A stretch of DNA of 64,000 nucleotides, taken from the NCBI GenBank assembly GCA_963556045.3, contig CAUVYA020000002.1, positions 2,046,001 through 2,110,000 of the forward strand, given 5' to 3'. The notes below the pieces were generated by a model. It saw only the letters and a program-made list of their open reading frames with translations. It was not told the DNA's origin and made no database searches. The DNA comes from UBA4781 sp963556045 (GTDB taxonomy: Bacteria > Chloroflexota > Anaerolineae > Anaerolineales > Anaerolineaceae). Position numbers and translations under genes: made by a program. This document shows positions 32,004 to 42,096 of this stretch, one piece after another (position 1 is the first letter of the stretch; each line of letters opens with the position of its first letter).

Positions 32004-33167
32004 TTGAAACAAGAAAAAACGGTCTTATTAACCATATTTTTCCTTTTTTATGCTGCCGCCGGTTCGATCGAACCGGTTCTTTCTCTTATCTTTCACGAGA
32101 AAGGTTTTCCACTGGAGCAGGTCAGTATTTTAACAGCCCTGCCGCGCATGATGATCCTGCTGGCTGGTCCATTATGGGCGGCAGTGGCAGACCGCTTTCG
32201 CCTGCACAGATATATTTTCCCCCTGACGATGGCGCTTTCCATCCCATGTGCTCTGGGGATGCTGCTTGTCCTTGATTTTGACGTTCTGTTCGTGGTCGTA
32301 TTTTTATTTTCCATCAACTATGCCCCAATCCGTTCTTTGTGCGATGGTTTGACCGTCTCGTTGTTGAAGGAAAAGAGTCATGAATATGGAAAGATCAGAG
32401 CCTGGGGCGCGGTGGGTTATGCCATTGCTACCCTTTCTGTTGGCGCCCTGGCTGAACGTTTTGGAGCAGCGGTGGCGTTGGTGCTCATGTCGATATTTCT
32501 TTTCCTGGCAATTCTGGTTTCACTACGGATGAAAGCACAGCCTTCTACCGGCATCATTTCCATCCATGATTTTTCCCATGCAATGATCAGAGATACCCGC
32601 TGGTTTCAATTTCTTGTGATTGCGTTTTTAGCGGGAACTTCCATCAATATGGTAGTTGGCTACCTGGCAATTTATTTGAAGGAAATGGGCGCTTCATCTA
32701 TATTAACCGGTGTAGCGCTTTCCACTGCTTCGCTCAGCGCAATTCCTCTCTTTTTCCTGGCACCAATGATTTTAAAAAAGAAATCATCCATGGTGGTAAT
32801 GCGCTATTCTATTTTGATCCTGGCTTTGCGCTGTTTTTTGTATACCCAGATCAACGACCTGAAATATATCATTCCGATTCAACTTTTGCATGGTTTGACG
32901 TTTTCTCTATTTTGGGCTGCGGGTGTGTTGTACGTGAAACGCATGATCCCGGAGGGATATGACACCAGCGGACAATCGTTGTTTGTTGCCATGTATTTTG
33001 GGTTGGGAGGATTGGCAGGGAATTACGCGGGCGGGATGATCTTTGCAAAATGGGGCAGCAATACAATGTTCCTGATTGGTACAGCAGCAGCGTTATTGGC
33101 GGTGATGATCTCATTTATACCCTTTAATAGGTCATCACTGCAAAAACAATCTGAAATTACCAGCTAA
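32004..33167 (+). CDS. MFS transporter (MFS_1-like/LacY-type)
   Basis: 387 residues, twelve spans, TTG start with CCGGAG upstream. N-terminal 'FYAAAGSIEPVLSLIFHEKG' and 'GKIRAWGAVGYAIATLSVGA' resemble the LacY/nucleoside:H+ symporter-like MFS_1 subgroup. Substrate unknown. Between the PLP protein and the MoaD/AOR operon. Confidence 0.82.
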   Translation: MKQEKTVLLTIFFLFYAAAGSIEPVLSLIFHEKGFPLEQVSILTALPRMMILLAGPLWAAVADRFRLHRYIFPLTMALSIPCALGMLLVLDFDVLFVVVFLFSINYAPIRSLCDGLTVSLLKEKSHEYGKIRAWGAVGYAIATLSVGALAERFGAAVALVLMSIFLFLAILVSLRMKAQPSTGIISIHDFSHAMIRDTRWFQFLVIAFLAGTSINMVVGYLAIYLKEMGASSILTGVALSTASLSAIPLFFLAPMILKKKSSMVVMRYSILILALRCFLYTQINDLKYIIPIQLLHGLTFSLFWAAGVLYVKRMIPEGYDTSGQSLFVAMYFGLGGLAGNYAGGMIFAKWGSNTMFLIGTAAALLAVMISFIPFNRSSLQKQSEITS

Positions 33168-33369
33168 ATATGTTTTGCATAGTAGGTGATGGCTGCAATT
33201 TGGGCAATATGATAAAATTAGTCCGAATAAAGTGATGTTTGACTGATGTTTCGAATCAACCAGCATTACCGTATTGGTGTTCCTATATTATAATTTTATG
33301 GGTTCCTGTAAATTTCTATCCCCTGAAAAAAATTAAACGGATCCCACATAAACGACTGAGATTACTGGC

Positions 33370-33663
33370 ATGGACATGATTCAAATTAAAGTCGAGTTTT
33401 CCGGGCTTTCTCGCATACTGGCTGGCGCCAATGATATGCAGCTATCTATTTCCAATCAAGAAACCTATACTGATGTGATCCGCTATGTTGCTGAGAGGTA
33501 CCCAACATTGGTCGGTAATGTGATCGAAAAAAACAAAAATAGCCTTTTCCCTTCTAATATATTCAGTCGTGATGGCAAGACTGTGGTACGACCAGAACAG
33601 ATGAATGATATCCCCCGGGATGGAGAGACATTGATATTGCTCTCCTTATTGGCTGGAGGATAA
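33370..33663 (+). CDS. MoaD/ThiS-family sulfur-carrier protein
   Basis: 97 residues, beta-grasp, ending in the di-glycine 'LLSLLAGG' that is adenylated and thiocarboxylated for dithiolene formation. It directly precedes the AOR gene by 20 nt, which suggests a dedicated carrier for the tungstopterin of that enzyme. The start could be Met1 or Met3; neither has a clear ribosome-binding site. The 202-nt intergenic stretch before it contains ATTATAATTTT (about 33287-33297), a possible promoter. Confidence 0.87.
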   Translation: MDMIQIKVEFSGLSRILAGANDMQLSISNQETYTDVIRYVAERYPTLVGNVIEKNKNSLFPSNIFSRDGKTVVRPEQMNDIPRDGETLILLSLLAGG

Positions 33664-33683
33664 GGAAATCATTTTAGGAGAAT

Positions 33684-35576
33684 ATGTTTATGTACGGTTA
33701 TCATGGCAAGATTCTGCATATAGACCTGAAAGAAAAAAAGACCTGGGTCGAACAAAAACCAGAAGCCTGGTATAAGAAATATATCGGTGGGGTTTCCATG
33801 GCAACGCGATTGTGCTGGGAAAATATCCAGCCGGGCTGCGATCCTTATTCCCCTGAAAATCCGGTTTGTATTGCTAACGGCATTTTTGCCGGCACACCGG
33901 TTCCGGTGGGCGGTAAATACGGGCTGGCGTCCAAATCACCCATGACGGGTTTTATCGGTGATAGTCTGTCAGGAAGCTGGTTTACCATTGCACTAAAACG
34001 AGCCGGCTGGGATGGCATTGTGATCCATGATGCCAGCGAAGATTGGGTGAATATTTTTGTTGATGATGAGCGCGTCGAGTTTCGTGATGCAACCTCCCTG
34101 CTTGGGCTGGGAACATTTGAGACCGAAGAAGCCATCCGCGAGCAGTTGCGAGATGACCAGGTTCGTTCGGCTACCATTGGACCATCTGGTGAGAATATGG
34201 TTCGTTTTGCCAATGTTACCAACGATGGGCGCCAGGCAGGTCGCACAGGGCATGGATCTGTATGGGGATCGAAAAAACTAAAAGCAGTATCCGTACGCGG
34301 CACAAAGGGAATTGCGGTGGCTGACCCTGAGACCCTGATGAAATTATCTTTTGATATTACTAAAGAAGCGCAGGGTCCACATACCTCCAAATATCGCATT
34401 TTAGGAACATCTACCAACGTTCTTAATATGAATAAGATCGGTCTGCTGCCTACTCGCAATTACCAGGAAGGCGTTTTTGAAGATGCCGAAATGGTCAGCG
34501 GTGAATATCTGCATGAACATAATAAGGTAAAAACGATCGCCTGCGCACAGTGCCCGATCGCCTGCGAGCAGATGTCCATGGCAAAGGGTGGACCGTATGA
34601 AGGCGCCATGACTGGAATTGAGTATGAATGCCTGTTTGCCAATGGACCAAACCTGGGCATCAACGATCTCAATGCGGTTATTAAATTGATCGATGTTGCC
34701 GACCGTTCTGGGATGGATGCCATGAGCATGGGTATTACCATCTCCTGGGCGATGGAAACGTATGAAAAAGGCATTTTCAAGAAAGAAGATTTCAAATGTG
34801 AGAGTCATCCGGATGGTTTTGACCTCTCGTTTGGCAATGGGCAGTCAGCTGTCTATCTGGCAGAGATGATCCGTGACCGGGAAGGGATCGGAAAGCTGCT
34901 ATCGGAAGGCACGCGCATTGCCAGCCAAACGATCGATAAGGAACGCGGCACGGAGACCTATCAATGGGCAATGCAGTCCAAAGGCTTGGAACCTGCCGGC
35001 TATGATGCCCGCGGGCTGAAGACATTCTCATTAGGATCCGCAGTTGGCACACGTGGACCCTGTCATAACCGTTCGGCAGCGTATGATCCGGATATCAAAG
35101 GGGATGTGGATCGTTTCTCCGTGGACGATACACGGGGTCGTCTGGCGATGGATACGGAAGAATATGCTGCAGTCTATGATACTCTACCGCTTTGCAAATT
35201 CATCCGTCGTTGTTTCACCGGAAAAGCTGATCGGGCGGGAGCCTGGCCGGCAATCGCCAGTCTTATTAACGCTACCACTGGATGGGATTTTAAATTCGAA
35301 GATATTGATTTGATCGGCTCCCGCGCGACCACAATAAAAAAAGCCTTCAATATTCGTGAAGGCTGGAAGCGGGAAGATGATACGCTTCCCTGGCGTTGGA
35401 TGCATGAACCCATGACCAAAGGACCTTCAGCCGGGCACGTCACCTCTGATGAAGAATTGGAATATATGAAAGATCTTTATTACGAAGCGAAGGGTTGGAC
35501 TAAAGAAGGGTTGATCCCGAAAGCAAGGTTGATCGAACTTGGCATGGAAGATGTCGCTGAGGAAATTGGTGTATAG
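33684..35576 (+). CDS. Tungsten-type aldehyde ferredoxin oxidoreductase family protein (BamB/AOR)
   Basis: 630 residues. The N-terminal tungstopterin domain begins 'GYHGKILHIDLKEKKTWVEQ' and has 'GDSLSGSWFTIALKRAGWDG' and 'ATIGPSGENMVRFANVTNDG'. [4Fe-4S] ligands are C287-x2-C290-x3-C294 ('CAQCPIAC') and C504 ('TLPLCKF'). Oxidises aldehydes or, in BamB-like relatives, takes part in low-potential reduction of an acyl-CoA or acid. The neighbours (four-cluster ferredoxin, HdrA, MvhD) match the Bam/AOR-Hdr arrangement rather than a stand-alone AOR. Spacing from TAGGAG favours the second ATG at 33690. Confidence 0.9.
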   Translation: MFMYGYHGKILHIDLKEKKTWVEQKPEAWYKKYIGGVSMATRLCWENIQPGCDPYSPENPVCIANGIFAGTPVPVGGKYGLASKSPMTGFIGDSLSGSWFTIALKRAGWDGIVIHDASEDWVNIFVDDERVEFRDATSLLGLGTFETEEAIREQLRDDQVRSATIGPSGENMVRFANVTNDGRQAGRTGHGSVWGSKKLKAVSVRGTKGIAVADPETLMKLSFDITKEAQGPHTSKYRILGTSTNVLNMNKIGLLPTRNYQEGVFEDAEMVSGEYLHEHNKVKTIACAQCPIACEQMSMAKGGPYEGAMTGIEYECLFANGPNLGINDLNAVIKLIDVADRSGMDAMSMGITISWAMETYEKGIFKKEDFKCESHPDGFDLSFGNGQSAVYLAEMIRDREGIGKLLSEGTRIASQTIDKERGTETYQWAMQSKGLEPAGYDARGLKTFSLGSAVGTRGPCHNRSAAYDPDIKGDVDRFSVDDTRGRLAMDTEEYAAVYDTLPLCKFIRRCFTGKADRAGAWPAIASLINATTGWDFKFEDIDLIGSRATTIKKAFNIREGWKREDDTLPWRWMHEPMTKGPSAGHVTSDEELEYMKDLYYEAKGWTKEGLIPKARLIELGMEDVAEEIGV

Positions 35577-35594
35577 GAGTAAGCGGAAAAGATT

Positions 35595-36098
35595 ATGACA
35601 ACTTCAACTTCAAAATATCAATATGTGGATTGTGACCCTGAAAAATGTATCGGATGCCAGCTTTGTGAATATGTATGTTCTTATAATAAAACAGGAGAAT
35701 ATAACTCCTATCGCAGTCGAATTCGCACTGTACGTGTAGATGAGGTGCTTATCACTGCCATTGCATGTAGAACCTGCGAGAATGCACCCTGTGTGCGTTC
35801 CTGCCCGCAGGATGCGCTGACACAGGACCCGAAGACCGGAATCATTCATATTGACGCAAGTAAATGCGATGCCTGCGCCTGGTGTGTGGAAGCGTGTGAT
35901 TTCGGTGCCATTTCCATAAATCCGGCAACGAAGCTGGCGGAAATTTGCGACCAGTGCGAAGACCTCGAAGAAGGTCCGCAGTGCATCAAATGGTGCCCCA
36001 AAGAAGCACTATTCATGACTACCCCTGAACAGAGGGCACAAAAATCTCGACGTGAATTGATCAAAGAAGAGGTCATCGGCGCAAAAGCCGCTGGTTGA
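35595..36098 (+). CDS. Four-cluster ferredoxin subunit (BamC/HycB-like)
   Basis: 167 residues with cysteine groups for four [4Fe-4S] clusters: 'CIGCQLCEYVC', 'CRTCENAPCVRSCP', 'CDACAWCVEAC' and 'CDQCEDLEEGPQCIKWCP'. It follows the AOR gene by 18 nt and would wire the tungsten subunit to HdrA. No twin-arginine signal, so cytoplasmic. Confidence 0.9.
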   Translation: MTTSTSKYQYVDCDPEKCIGCQLCEYVCSYNKTGEYNSYRSRIRTVRVDEVLITAIACRTCENAPCVRSCPQDALTQDPKTGIIHIDASKCDACAWCVEACDFGAISINPATKLAEICDQCEDLEEGPQCIKWCPKEALFMTTPEQRAQKSRRELIKEEVIGAKAAG

Positions 36099-36154
36099 TC
36101 GATCCATTCCTTCCCGTATCTATAACTGGGAAGAGAACGCATTAAAGGAGCAAG

Positions 36155-38671
36155 ATGGCGGAACAAAAACCAGAGGAAGAACTGAGAATTGGAGTATATA
36201 TTTGCCACTGCGGCAGCAACATCGCCGGGGTAATTGACCCCGCTGTAGTGGCAGAATGGGCTTCGACGCTGCCCGGTGTTGTCCATGCAACAGATACGCT
36301 GTATGCCTGTGCAGATAGTGGGCAAACACTTATCAAAGAAGATATCAAGAAATACAACCTCAACCGCGTGGTTGTATCCGCTTGCTCTGTGCGTATGCAC
36401 GAGAACACTTTCCGAGGAGCGGTTTCAGAAGCCGGCTTGAATCCATTCTTGATGGAAATGGCGAATATTCGCGAGCAGTGCACCTGGGCGCATGGTCATG
36501 ATAAGGCAGGTGCGCTGGAGAAAGCCAAGGACCTGACCGCAGCCGCCATTGCGAAGGCGCGTTTCCTCAACCCTCTCACCATGATCAAAGTGCCCGTCAC
36601 CAAACGTGCCATGGTCATCGGCGGCGGGGTGGCGGGTATTAGCGCTGCTCTTGACCTGGCTGATCAGGGCATCGAAACGATTTTAGTAGAGAAAGAACCT
36701 ACCATTGGTGGTGTGATGGCGCAGTTGAATAAGACCTTCCCCACCATGGACTGTAGTATATGAATTCTCGCACCGAAAATGGTTGACGCGGCGCGTCACC
36801 CGAAAATTGATGTAAGAACATATACGAATGTTGAGCGTGTAGAAGGCTATGTAGGTAATTTCAAAGTCCAGTTGCGCGAAAAAGCACGCTATGTGCGCGC
36901 TGATCGCTGCAATGGCTGCGGCGAGTGCTCCAAAGCCTGCCCCATCGAAGTGCCGAATTATTTTGAGATGAACCTGGCTCCACGAAAAGCTGCCTATGTT
37001 CCGATGAGCCAATCCGTTCCTCTGCTTTATACCATCGATGAAGAAGCCTGTATCCATTGTTATAAGTGTGTGGATGCCTGCGGTCCTTTGGAAGCTATTG
37101 ACTTCAGTCAGGAAGATAAGGTCGTTTGGGAAGATATCGGTGCCATCATTGTGGCGACCGGTTTCAACCATTTTGATCCCAGCGTGATCCCTGAATACGG
37201 CTATGGGCGTTTCCCCAATGTCATTACTGCCATGGAAATGGAACGCTTGAATAATTCCGCAGGACCTACCACCGGCAACCTGATCCGACCCAGCGACCAG
37301 CACAATCCGCAGCGTCTGGCGATCATTAACTGCGTGGGTTCGCGCGACAAACGTTTCAATCCCTGGTGCTCCAATTTCTGCTGCATGTACGCTATCAAAA
37401 ATGCCGTATTGCTCAAGCAGATGAATCCAGAGCTTGATATTTCTGTGTATTACATGGATATTCGTACCCCTTCCAAAGGATACGAGGAATTCTATGACCG
37501 TGCTCGTGGCATGGGCATCCGCTTCATACAGGGTCGCCCCAGCCTCATCACCGAAGATCCGCAGACGCGCAATCTTTTTGTTCATTCTGAAGATGTGTCA
37601 CTGGGTAGGGTGATGGAGCACGAATATGATATGGTCATGCTCAACCAGGCTGCCGTTCCGCAACCGGATGTGGATGGTGTCAGTTCTGTTCTGAATATTA
37701 CACAGAGTCCGGGCGGCTGGTTTATGGAATACCACCCCAAACTGCGCCCGGTTGACAGTCCCACCGACGGAATTTTCCTGGCAGGAGCCTGTCAGGGCGT
37801 GAAAGATATCCCAGCCTCCGTTTCTTCCGGGTTGGCAACATCTTCACGCGCCAGTCGTATTCTCCATTCAGATGAATGGGAGATTGAGCCGATCATCGCG
37901 CAGGTATGGGAAGATCGTTGTGTCATGGCAGATGGAAAGATTTGCGGTTTGTGCGCCAAAGCCTGCCCCTATGGTGCTATCGTTATCGAAGAAGGCAAAG
38001 CAGCCTCGGTGGTTGTAGCCAAATGCCATGGTTGCGGCGGCTGTGTGGCAGAGTGCCCTCACAATGCCATCACCCAGATGCACTTCACGGATGCACAGGT
38101 GCTCTCGCAGATGCGTGCCCTGCTGGCAGAAAAACCGGAAGAGAAAATATTCGCCTTCCGCTGTCACTGGTGTTCGTATGGTGGCGCAGATCTGGCAGGG
38201 ACCAGCCATTTTGATTACAGTGCCAACGAACGTGGCATCCGTGTAATGTGTTCTGCCCGTATGGATAACGACTTCATCTATGAAGCCTTTCGATTAGGCG
38301 CTGGGGCAGTGCTTTACTCCGGCTGCCACCCGCAGGATTGCCACTACATCACCGGTCAGCAGGTGGGTGCCACCAGAGCGAGCCGCTTGCAGAAACTATT
38401 CGATAAACTGGAGATGACCCCCGGTCGCTTCCGCGTCGAATGGATCAGTGCCGCCGAGGGTGACAAATATGCCCGTATCATCAATGAAATGCAGCAGGTA
38501 ATTGACGGCATGCCTCCCGAAAAGCTCCATGAAGAAATAGAACGCATAAGACCGGAAATGGAGAAAAGATCTCGCCGAATGTACGAAACACCTGAGATTG
38601 ATAAGGCGGTGGAATACTCCGATCGCATGGTCAAAGCGATCACAGCGAAAGAGGTGCAAAGTGGAGACTAA
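36155..38671 (+). CDS. hdrA: HdrA-MvhD fusion, probable selenoprotein (in-frame TGA at residue 203)
   Basis: 838 residues reading TGA at 36761-36763 as selenocysteine. N-terminal 'YICHCGSNIAG', then the FAD fold 'VIGGGVAGISAALDLADQG' (about 155), then 'TFPTMDCSI' - TGA - 'ILAPKMVDAARHP' in one frame. In HdrA proteins this spot is Cys, or Sec in several methanogens. Ferredoxin motifs follow ('CNGCGECSKACP' about 252, 'CIHCYKCVDAC' about 299, 'CGLCAKACP' about 597, 'CHGCGGCVAECP' about 624). From about 660 there is an MvhD domain ('CHWCSYGGADLAG', 'GCHPQDCHYITG'). HdrA carries the bifurcating FAD. Overlaps the next gene by 11 nt. A pseudogene is unlikely because everything on both sides is intact. 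Confidence 0.88.
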
Positions 38672-39611
38672 CACCGTAAAGAATTTTGCTGATGAAGTAA
38701 GAGCCATTCCCGGTGGGGAACATGTCGAGATGTGTTATTCCTGCGGTACATGTGTGTCAAAATGCATGATCCAGCAGAAAGTGGAACCGGATTACAACCC
38801 ACGCCGTCTGCTTCGTATGGTCATGATGGATATGCGCGAAGAAGCTTTTGCCAGCCCGACCACATGGATGTGCTCTGCCTGTGATCTATGCTACAGCGGC
38901 TGCCCGCAGGAGATCCATATCTCCAGCGTGATAGCAGCCGTCAAACAGTTAGCGATCGAGAATGGCTACAGCTCTCCACTGGAAACGGTTTCTGTCAACG
39001 AAGAGAAATGTTCCGGATGCGGCATCTGTGTGATGGCGTGCCCGTATGAAGCCCCCCATCTTATTGAAAAGGATGTAGATGGGGTCATGGATCACTTTGC
39101 GGAAGTGGATGTGAATCGCTGTATGGGTTGTGGAATCTGTGTAGCAGCCTGCCCGATGGGCGCCATTGCCCGCGAAGGTGTGGCAAATGAGGATATCATC
39201 CCGCAGATCGAGATCAAAACCAGGAAGATTCCTTCCCTGGTCGTTTTTATTTGTGATTGGTGCCTGCGTGTGGAAGAAGACGAATCCATTTTGGAATCCT
39301 ATCCTGATAATGTACGGGTGATCCATATTCCCTGTTCTGGTAGGATCGATCCGCAGATGGCGGTCATGGCATTATCCTCCGGTATTGATGGAGTACTGGT
39401 GTGCGGCTGCGCACCCGGTGAATGCCATTTCAAACGCGGTACCTACGTCAGCCAGTGCAAGATCGGTCTGCTGGATAAGATGATGCAGCAGGTGGAATTA
39501 CCCGCACAGCGCGTGAAATTCGTACAAATCGGAACCCAGGATCGCGGTAGGATCCGTGTAGAGATCGATGACATGCTTACCTCACTTGAGAATGTAAAGG
39601 AGGTGGCATGA
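38661..39611 (+). CDS. HdrC-ferredoxin-MvhD fusion protein
   Basis: 316 residues from a GTG start inside the end of hdrA (AGAGGTG upstream). The HdrC-type pair 'CYSCGTCVSKC' and 'CSACDLCYSGCP', then two ferredoxin clusters 'CSGCGICVMACP' and 'CMGCGICVAACP', then an MvhD-like domain with 'FICDWCLRVEED', 'IPCSGRIDPQMA' and 'CGCAPGECHFKRGTYVSQ'. It gives the complex a second MvhD unit next to the one fused to HdrA. No HdrB gene (CCG domains) is in the operon, so this is not a complete heterodisulfide reductase. Confidence 0.88.
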   Translation: METNTVKNFADEVRAIPGGEHVEMCYSCGTCVSKCMIQQKVEPDYNPRRLLRMVMMDMREEAFASPTTWMCSACDLCYSGCPQEIHISSVIAAVKQLAIENGYSSPLETVSVNEEKCSGCGICVMACPYEAPHLIEKDVDGVMDHFAEVDVNRCMGCGICVAACPMGAIAREGVANEDIIPQIEIKTRKIPSLVVFICDWCLRVEEDESILESYPDNVRVIHIPCSGRIDPQMAVMALSSGIDGVLVCGCAPGECHFKRGTYVSQCKIGLLDKMMQQVELPAQRVKFVQIGTQDRGRIRVEIDDMLTSLENVKEVA

Positions 39612-40588
39612 TGACAGCCAAACCGAAACTAGCGTTTTACTGGGCGGCTTCCTGCGGCGGCTGCGAGATCACGCTCACCGAATTGGGAATGCGTTTGATT
39701 GATGTGGGCGACCTGGTGGATATCGTACTCTGGCCGGCAGCCATGGATTTCAAATATGAAGATGTCGAAAAGCTGGCAGACAAGGAAATAGATATTTGTT
39801 TCTTTAACGGCGGCATCCGCAACAGTGAGAATGAAAAAGTTGCCAGGTTGCTTCGTAAAAAAGCAAAAGTGCTGGTAGCTTTTGGCTCCTGCTCACATCT
39901 GGGAGGCATTCCCGGATTGGCGAATTTGTACGATCTGGAGAATATGCTGGAGCGGGTTTACGATACTGCTCCATCGCTGGATGAAAGCCGCGGAACACGA
40001 CCGCAGACGGTCAATCAAGTCCCGGAAGGGGAGATCGAACTCCCCGAACTGCAGCCCAGGGTTCGCACGCTGGCTCAAACAGTGGATGTAGATTATTTCA
40101 TGCCCGGCTGCCCACCGGTGGTTGATCAGGTCTGGACGGTTTTTCAGGCTGCTCTGGCAGGCAAGCTGCCTGCAAAAGGCAGTGTGATCGGCGCCGGAGA
40201 AAAAACGGTGTGCGATGTTTGCACACGCGAAAAAGGGATGAGCGGAGTTCGTATCACCGAATTCAAACGCCCGCATGAAGTGGAGCTGGATCCTGATATC
40301 TGTTTCCTGCGGCAGGGTGTCATCTGTTATGGTCCGGTTACCAGGGCTGGCTGCAACACACCCTGTTTGAACGGCAACATGCCCTGCCGGGGTTGTTACG
40401 GACCTCCGGAGGGAGTGGTTGATCAAGGGGCAAAATTAGCCAGTGCTATAGGCGCTATTATCGATACCGATGAACCGCAAAAATTGCAGCAGATCCTGGA
40501 TTCGATCGTGGATCCTGCCGGATTGAGTTATCGTTTTGGGATGGCGCATTCTCTATTGAACGAACTAAAGTATGGAAAAGAATCTTAA
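39608..40588 (+). CDS. mvhG: [NiFe]-hydrogenase small subunit (MvhG-like)
   Basis: 326 residues. Proximal-cluster ligands 'YWAASCGGCEITLTE' near the N-terminus, then 'VLVAFGSCSHLGG', 'DYFMPGCPPVVDQ' and C-terminal cluster cysteines 'CDVCTREK', 'CNTPCLNGNMPCRGCYGP'. No Tat signal peptide, as expected for the cytoplasmic F420-non-reducing (group 3c) type. ATGA overlap with the preceding gene. Confidence 0.92.
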   Translation: MMTAKPKLAFYWAASCGGCEITLTELGMRLIDVGDLVDIVLWPAAMDFKYEDVEKLADKEIDICFFNGGIRNSENEKVARLLRKKAKVLVAFGSCSHLGGIPGLANLYDLENMLERVYDTAPSLDESRGTRPQTVNQVPEGEIELPELQPRVRTLAQTVDVDYFMPGCPPVVDQVWTVFQAALAGKLPAKGSVIGAGEKTVCDVCTREKGMSGVRITEFKRPHEVELDPDICFLRQGVICYGPVTRAGCNTPCLNGNMPCRGCYGPPEGVVDQGAKLASAIGAIIDTDEPQKLQQILDSIVDPAGLSYRFGMAHSLLNELKYGKES

Positions 40589-40603
40589 TGGGAGAGAGAA
40601 ACA

Positions 40604-42088
40604 GTGACTGAGAAAATCAAAAAAAACACCAAGATCTGTATTGATCCCATTACCAGATTGGAAGGGCATGGGCGTATTGACCTTTTCTTGAATGAAGAAG
40701 GTGGGTTGGGAAATGCCTATATGATCATTCCCGAACTGCGCGGTTTTGAGAAATTTTGCGAGGGTCGCCCGGTAGAGGAAATGCCCCGTATAACCCAGCG
40801 TATCTGCGGAGTTTGCCCGCTGGCGCATCACATGGCAGCCGCCAAAGCAGGTGATGCAGTCTACCATGTGGAAATCCCCGAGACTGCTAAAAAATTGAGA
40901 GAGCTTCAGTACAACTCTTTCTTCGTGGCAGATCACGCTACACATTTTTATGTACTGGGAGGACCTGATTTTGTGGTTGGTCCCACTGCCCCCAAACAGG
41001 AACGCAATATTTTGGGTGTGGTCAAGAAGGTGGGGCGCGAGATCGGTGCGCAAGTCATGCAGCTGCTTTCTGAGAACCATGAGATCTCTTCCATCATCGG
41101 CGGGCGTTATATTCACTCCGTGGGTGGTATCGTAGGTGGTATGAGCAAACCCATCACGGAGGCAGAACGCGGGCGCATTGAGCAGATAGCAACCAATTCC
41201 GTTGAAATTTCAAAGTTTTCCCTGAAATTATTCGAAGATGTAGTGCTCAACAACAGCGCTTACCGCGACATGATCCTCAGCGATGCCTACTCTCACCAGA
41301 CCTACTATATGGGTACGGTGGATGAGAATAACAAGATCAATTTTTACGATGGAATGATCCGTGTGGTTGACCCGCAGGGGCAGGAATTCACCAAATTCAG
41401 CCCCGCGCAATATCTGGATGTGCTCGCGGAGCATATCGAACCCTGGACCTACCTGAAATTCCCCTACTTGAAAAAAGTTGGTTGGAAAGGATTTGTGGAT
41501 GGTATGGATAGCGGCGTGTATCGAGCTACTCCATTATCACGCATGAACGCTTCGGATGGATTCACCACCCCGCTGGCACAGGCAGAATATGAAAAATTCT
41601 ATCAGGTGCTGGGCGGGAAACCAGTTCATGCCACGCTGGCAACCCACTGGGCACGCTTGATTGAAATGCTCTACGCCTCCGAACGCATTCTTGAACTGGC
41701 TCGCGACCCGCATATCACGGGTACGAATGTGCGCACCATACCGACCGAAACCCCAACCGAGGGAATCGCTGCGGTGGAAGCGCCGCGCGGCACGCTGTTC
41801 CATCATTATGTGACCGATGAAAAAGGTTTACTTAAGAGCGTGAATTTGATCGTGGGCACCACCAATAACTATGCCGCTATTGATATGTCGATCAAGAAAG
41901 CGGCTCAATCGCTCATCAAACCCGGGAAACCGGTGGATGACCCGGTCATGAATCAGATCGAAATGGCGTTCAGGGCATACGACCCCTGTTTTGGCTGTGC
42001 CACGCACGCGATGCCCGGAGAAACTCCCATGATCGTCAAGGTGTATGATGCCAATCAAGAATTGGTGCAGGAAATTCGCAGGGATTAG
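40604..42088 (+). CDS. mvhA: [NiFe]-hydrogenase large subunit (MvhA-like)
   Basis: 494 residues from a GTG start. The nickel ligands are complete: L1 'RICGVCPLAHH' (C68, C71) and L2 'DPCFGCATH' (C462, C465). Only about 27 residues follow L2, so a C-terminal tail cleaved by a maturation protease is possible; no protease gene is in the window. Both ligand positions are Cys, not Sec as in Vhu. Splits H2 and feeds electrons through MvhG and MvhD to HdrA. Confidence 0.94.
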   Translation: MTEKIKKNTKICIDPITRLEGHGRIDLFLNEEGGLGNAYMIIPELRGFEKFCEGRPVEEMPRITQRICGVCPLAHHMAAAKAGDAVYHVEIPETAKKLRELQYNSFFVADHATHFYVLGGPDFVVGPTAPKQERNILGVVKKVGREIGAQVMQLLSENHEISSIIGGRYIHSVGGIVGGMSKPITEAERGRIEQIATNSVEISKFSLKLFEDVVLNNSAYRDMILSDAYSHQTYYMGTVDENNKINFYDGMIRVVDPQGQEFTKFSPAQYLDVLAEHIEPWTYLKFPYLKKVGWKGFVDGMDSGVYRATPLSRMNASDGFTTPLAQAEYEKFYQVLGGKPVHATLATHWARLIEMLYASERILELARDPHITGTNVRTIPTETPTEGIAAVEAPRGTLFHHYVTDEKGLLKSVNLIVGTTNNYAAIDMSIKKAAQSLIKPGKPVDDPVMNQIEMAFRAYDPCFGCATHAMPGETPMIVKVYDANQELVQEIRRD

Positions 42089-42096
42089 GAGCAGCC

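Noticed and set aside
36155..36763. Reading the hdrA TGA as a real stop, giving two genes or a pseudogene
   Set aside because: The frame does not shift, both sides are highly conserved, and the TGA sits exactly at the column where HdrA has Cys or Sec.
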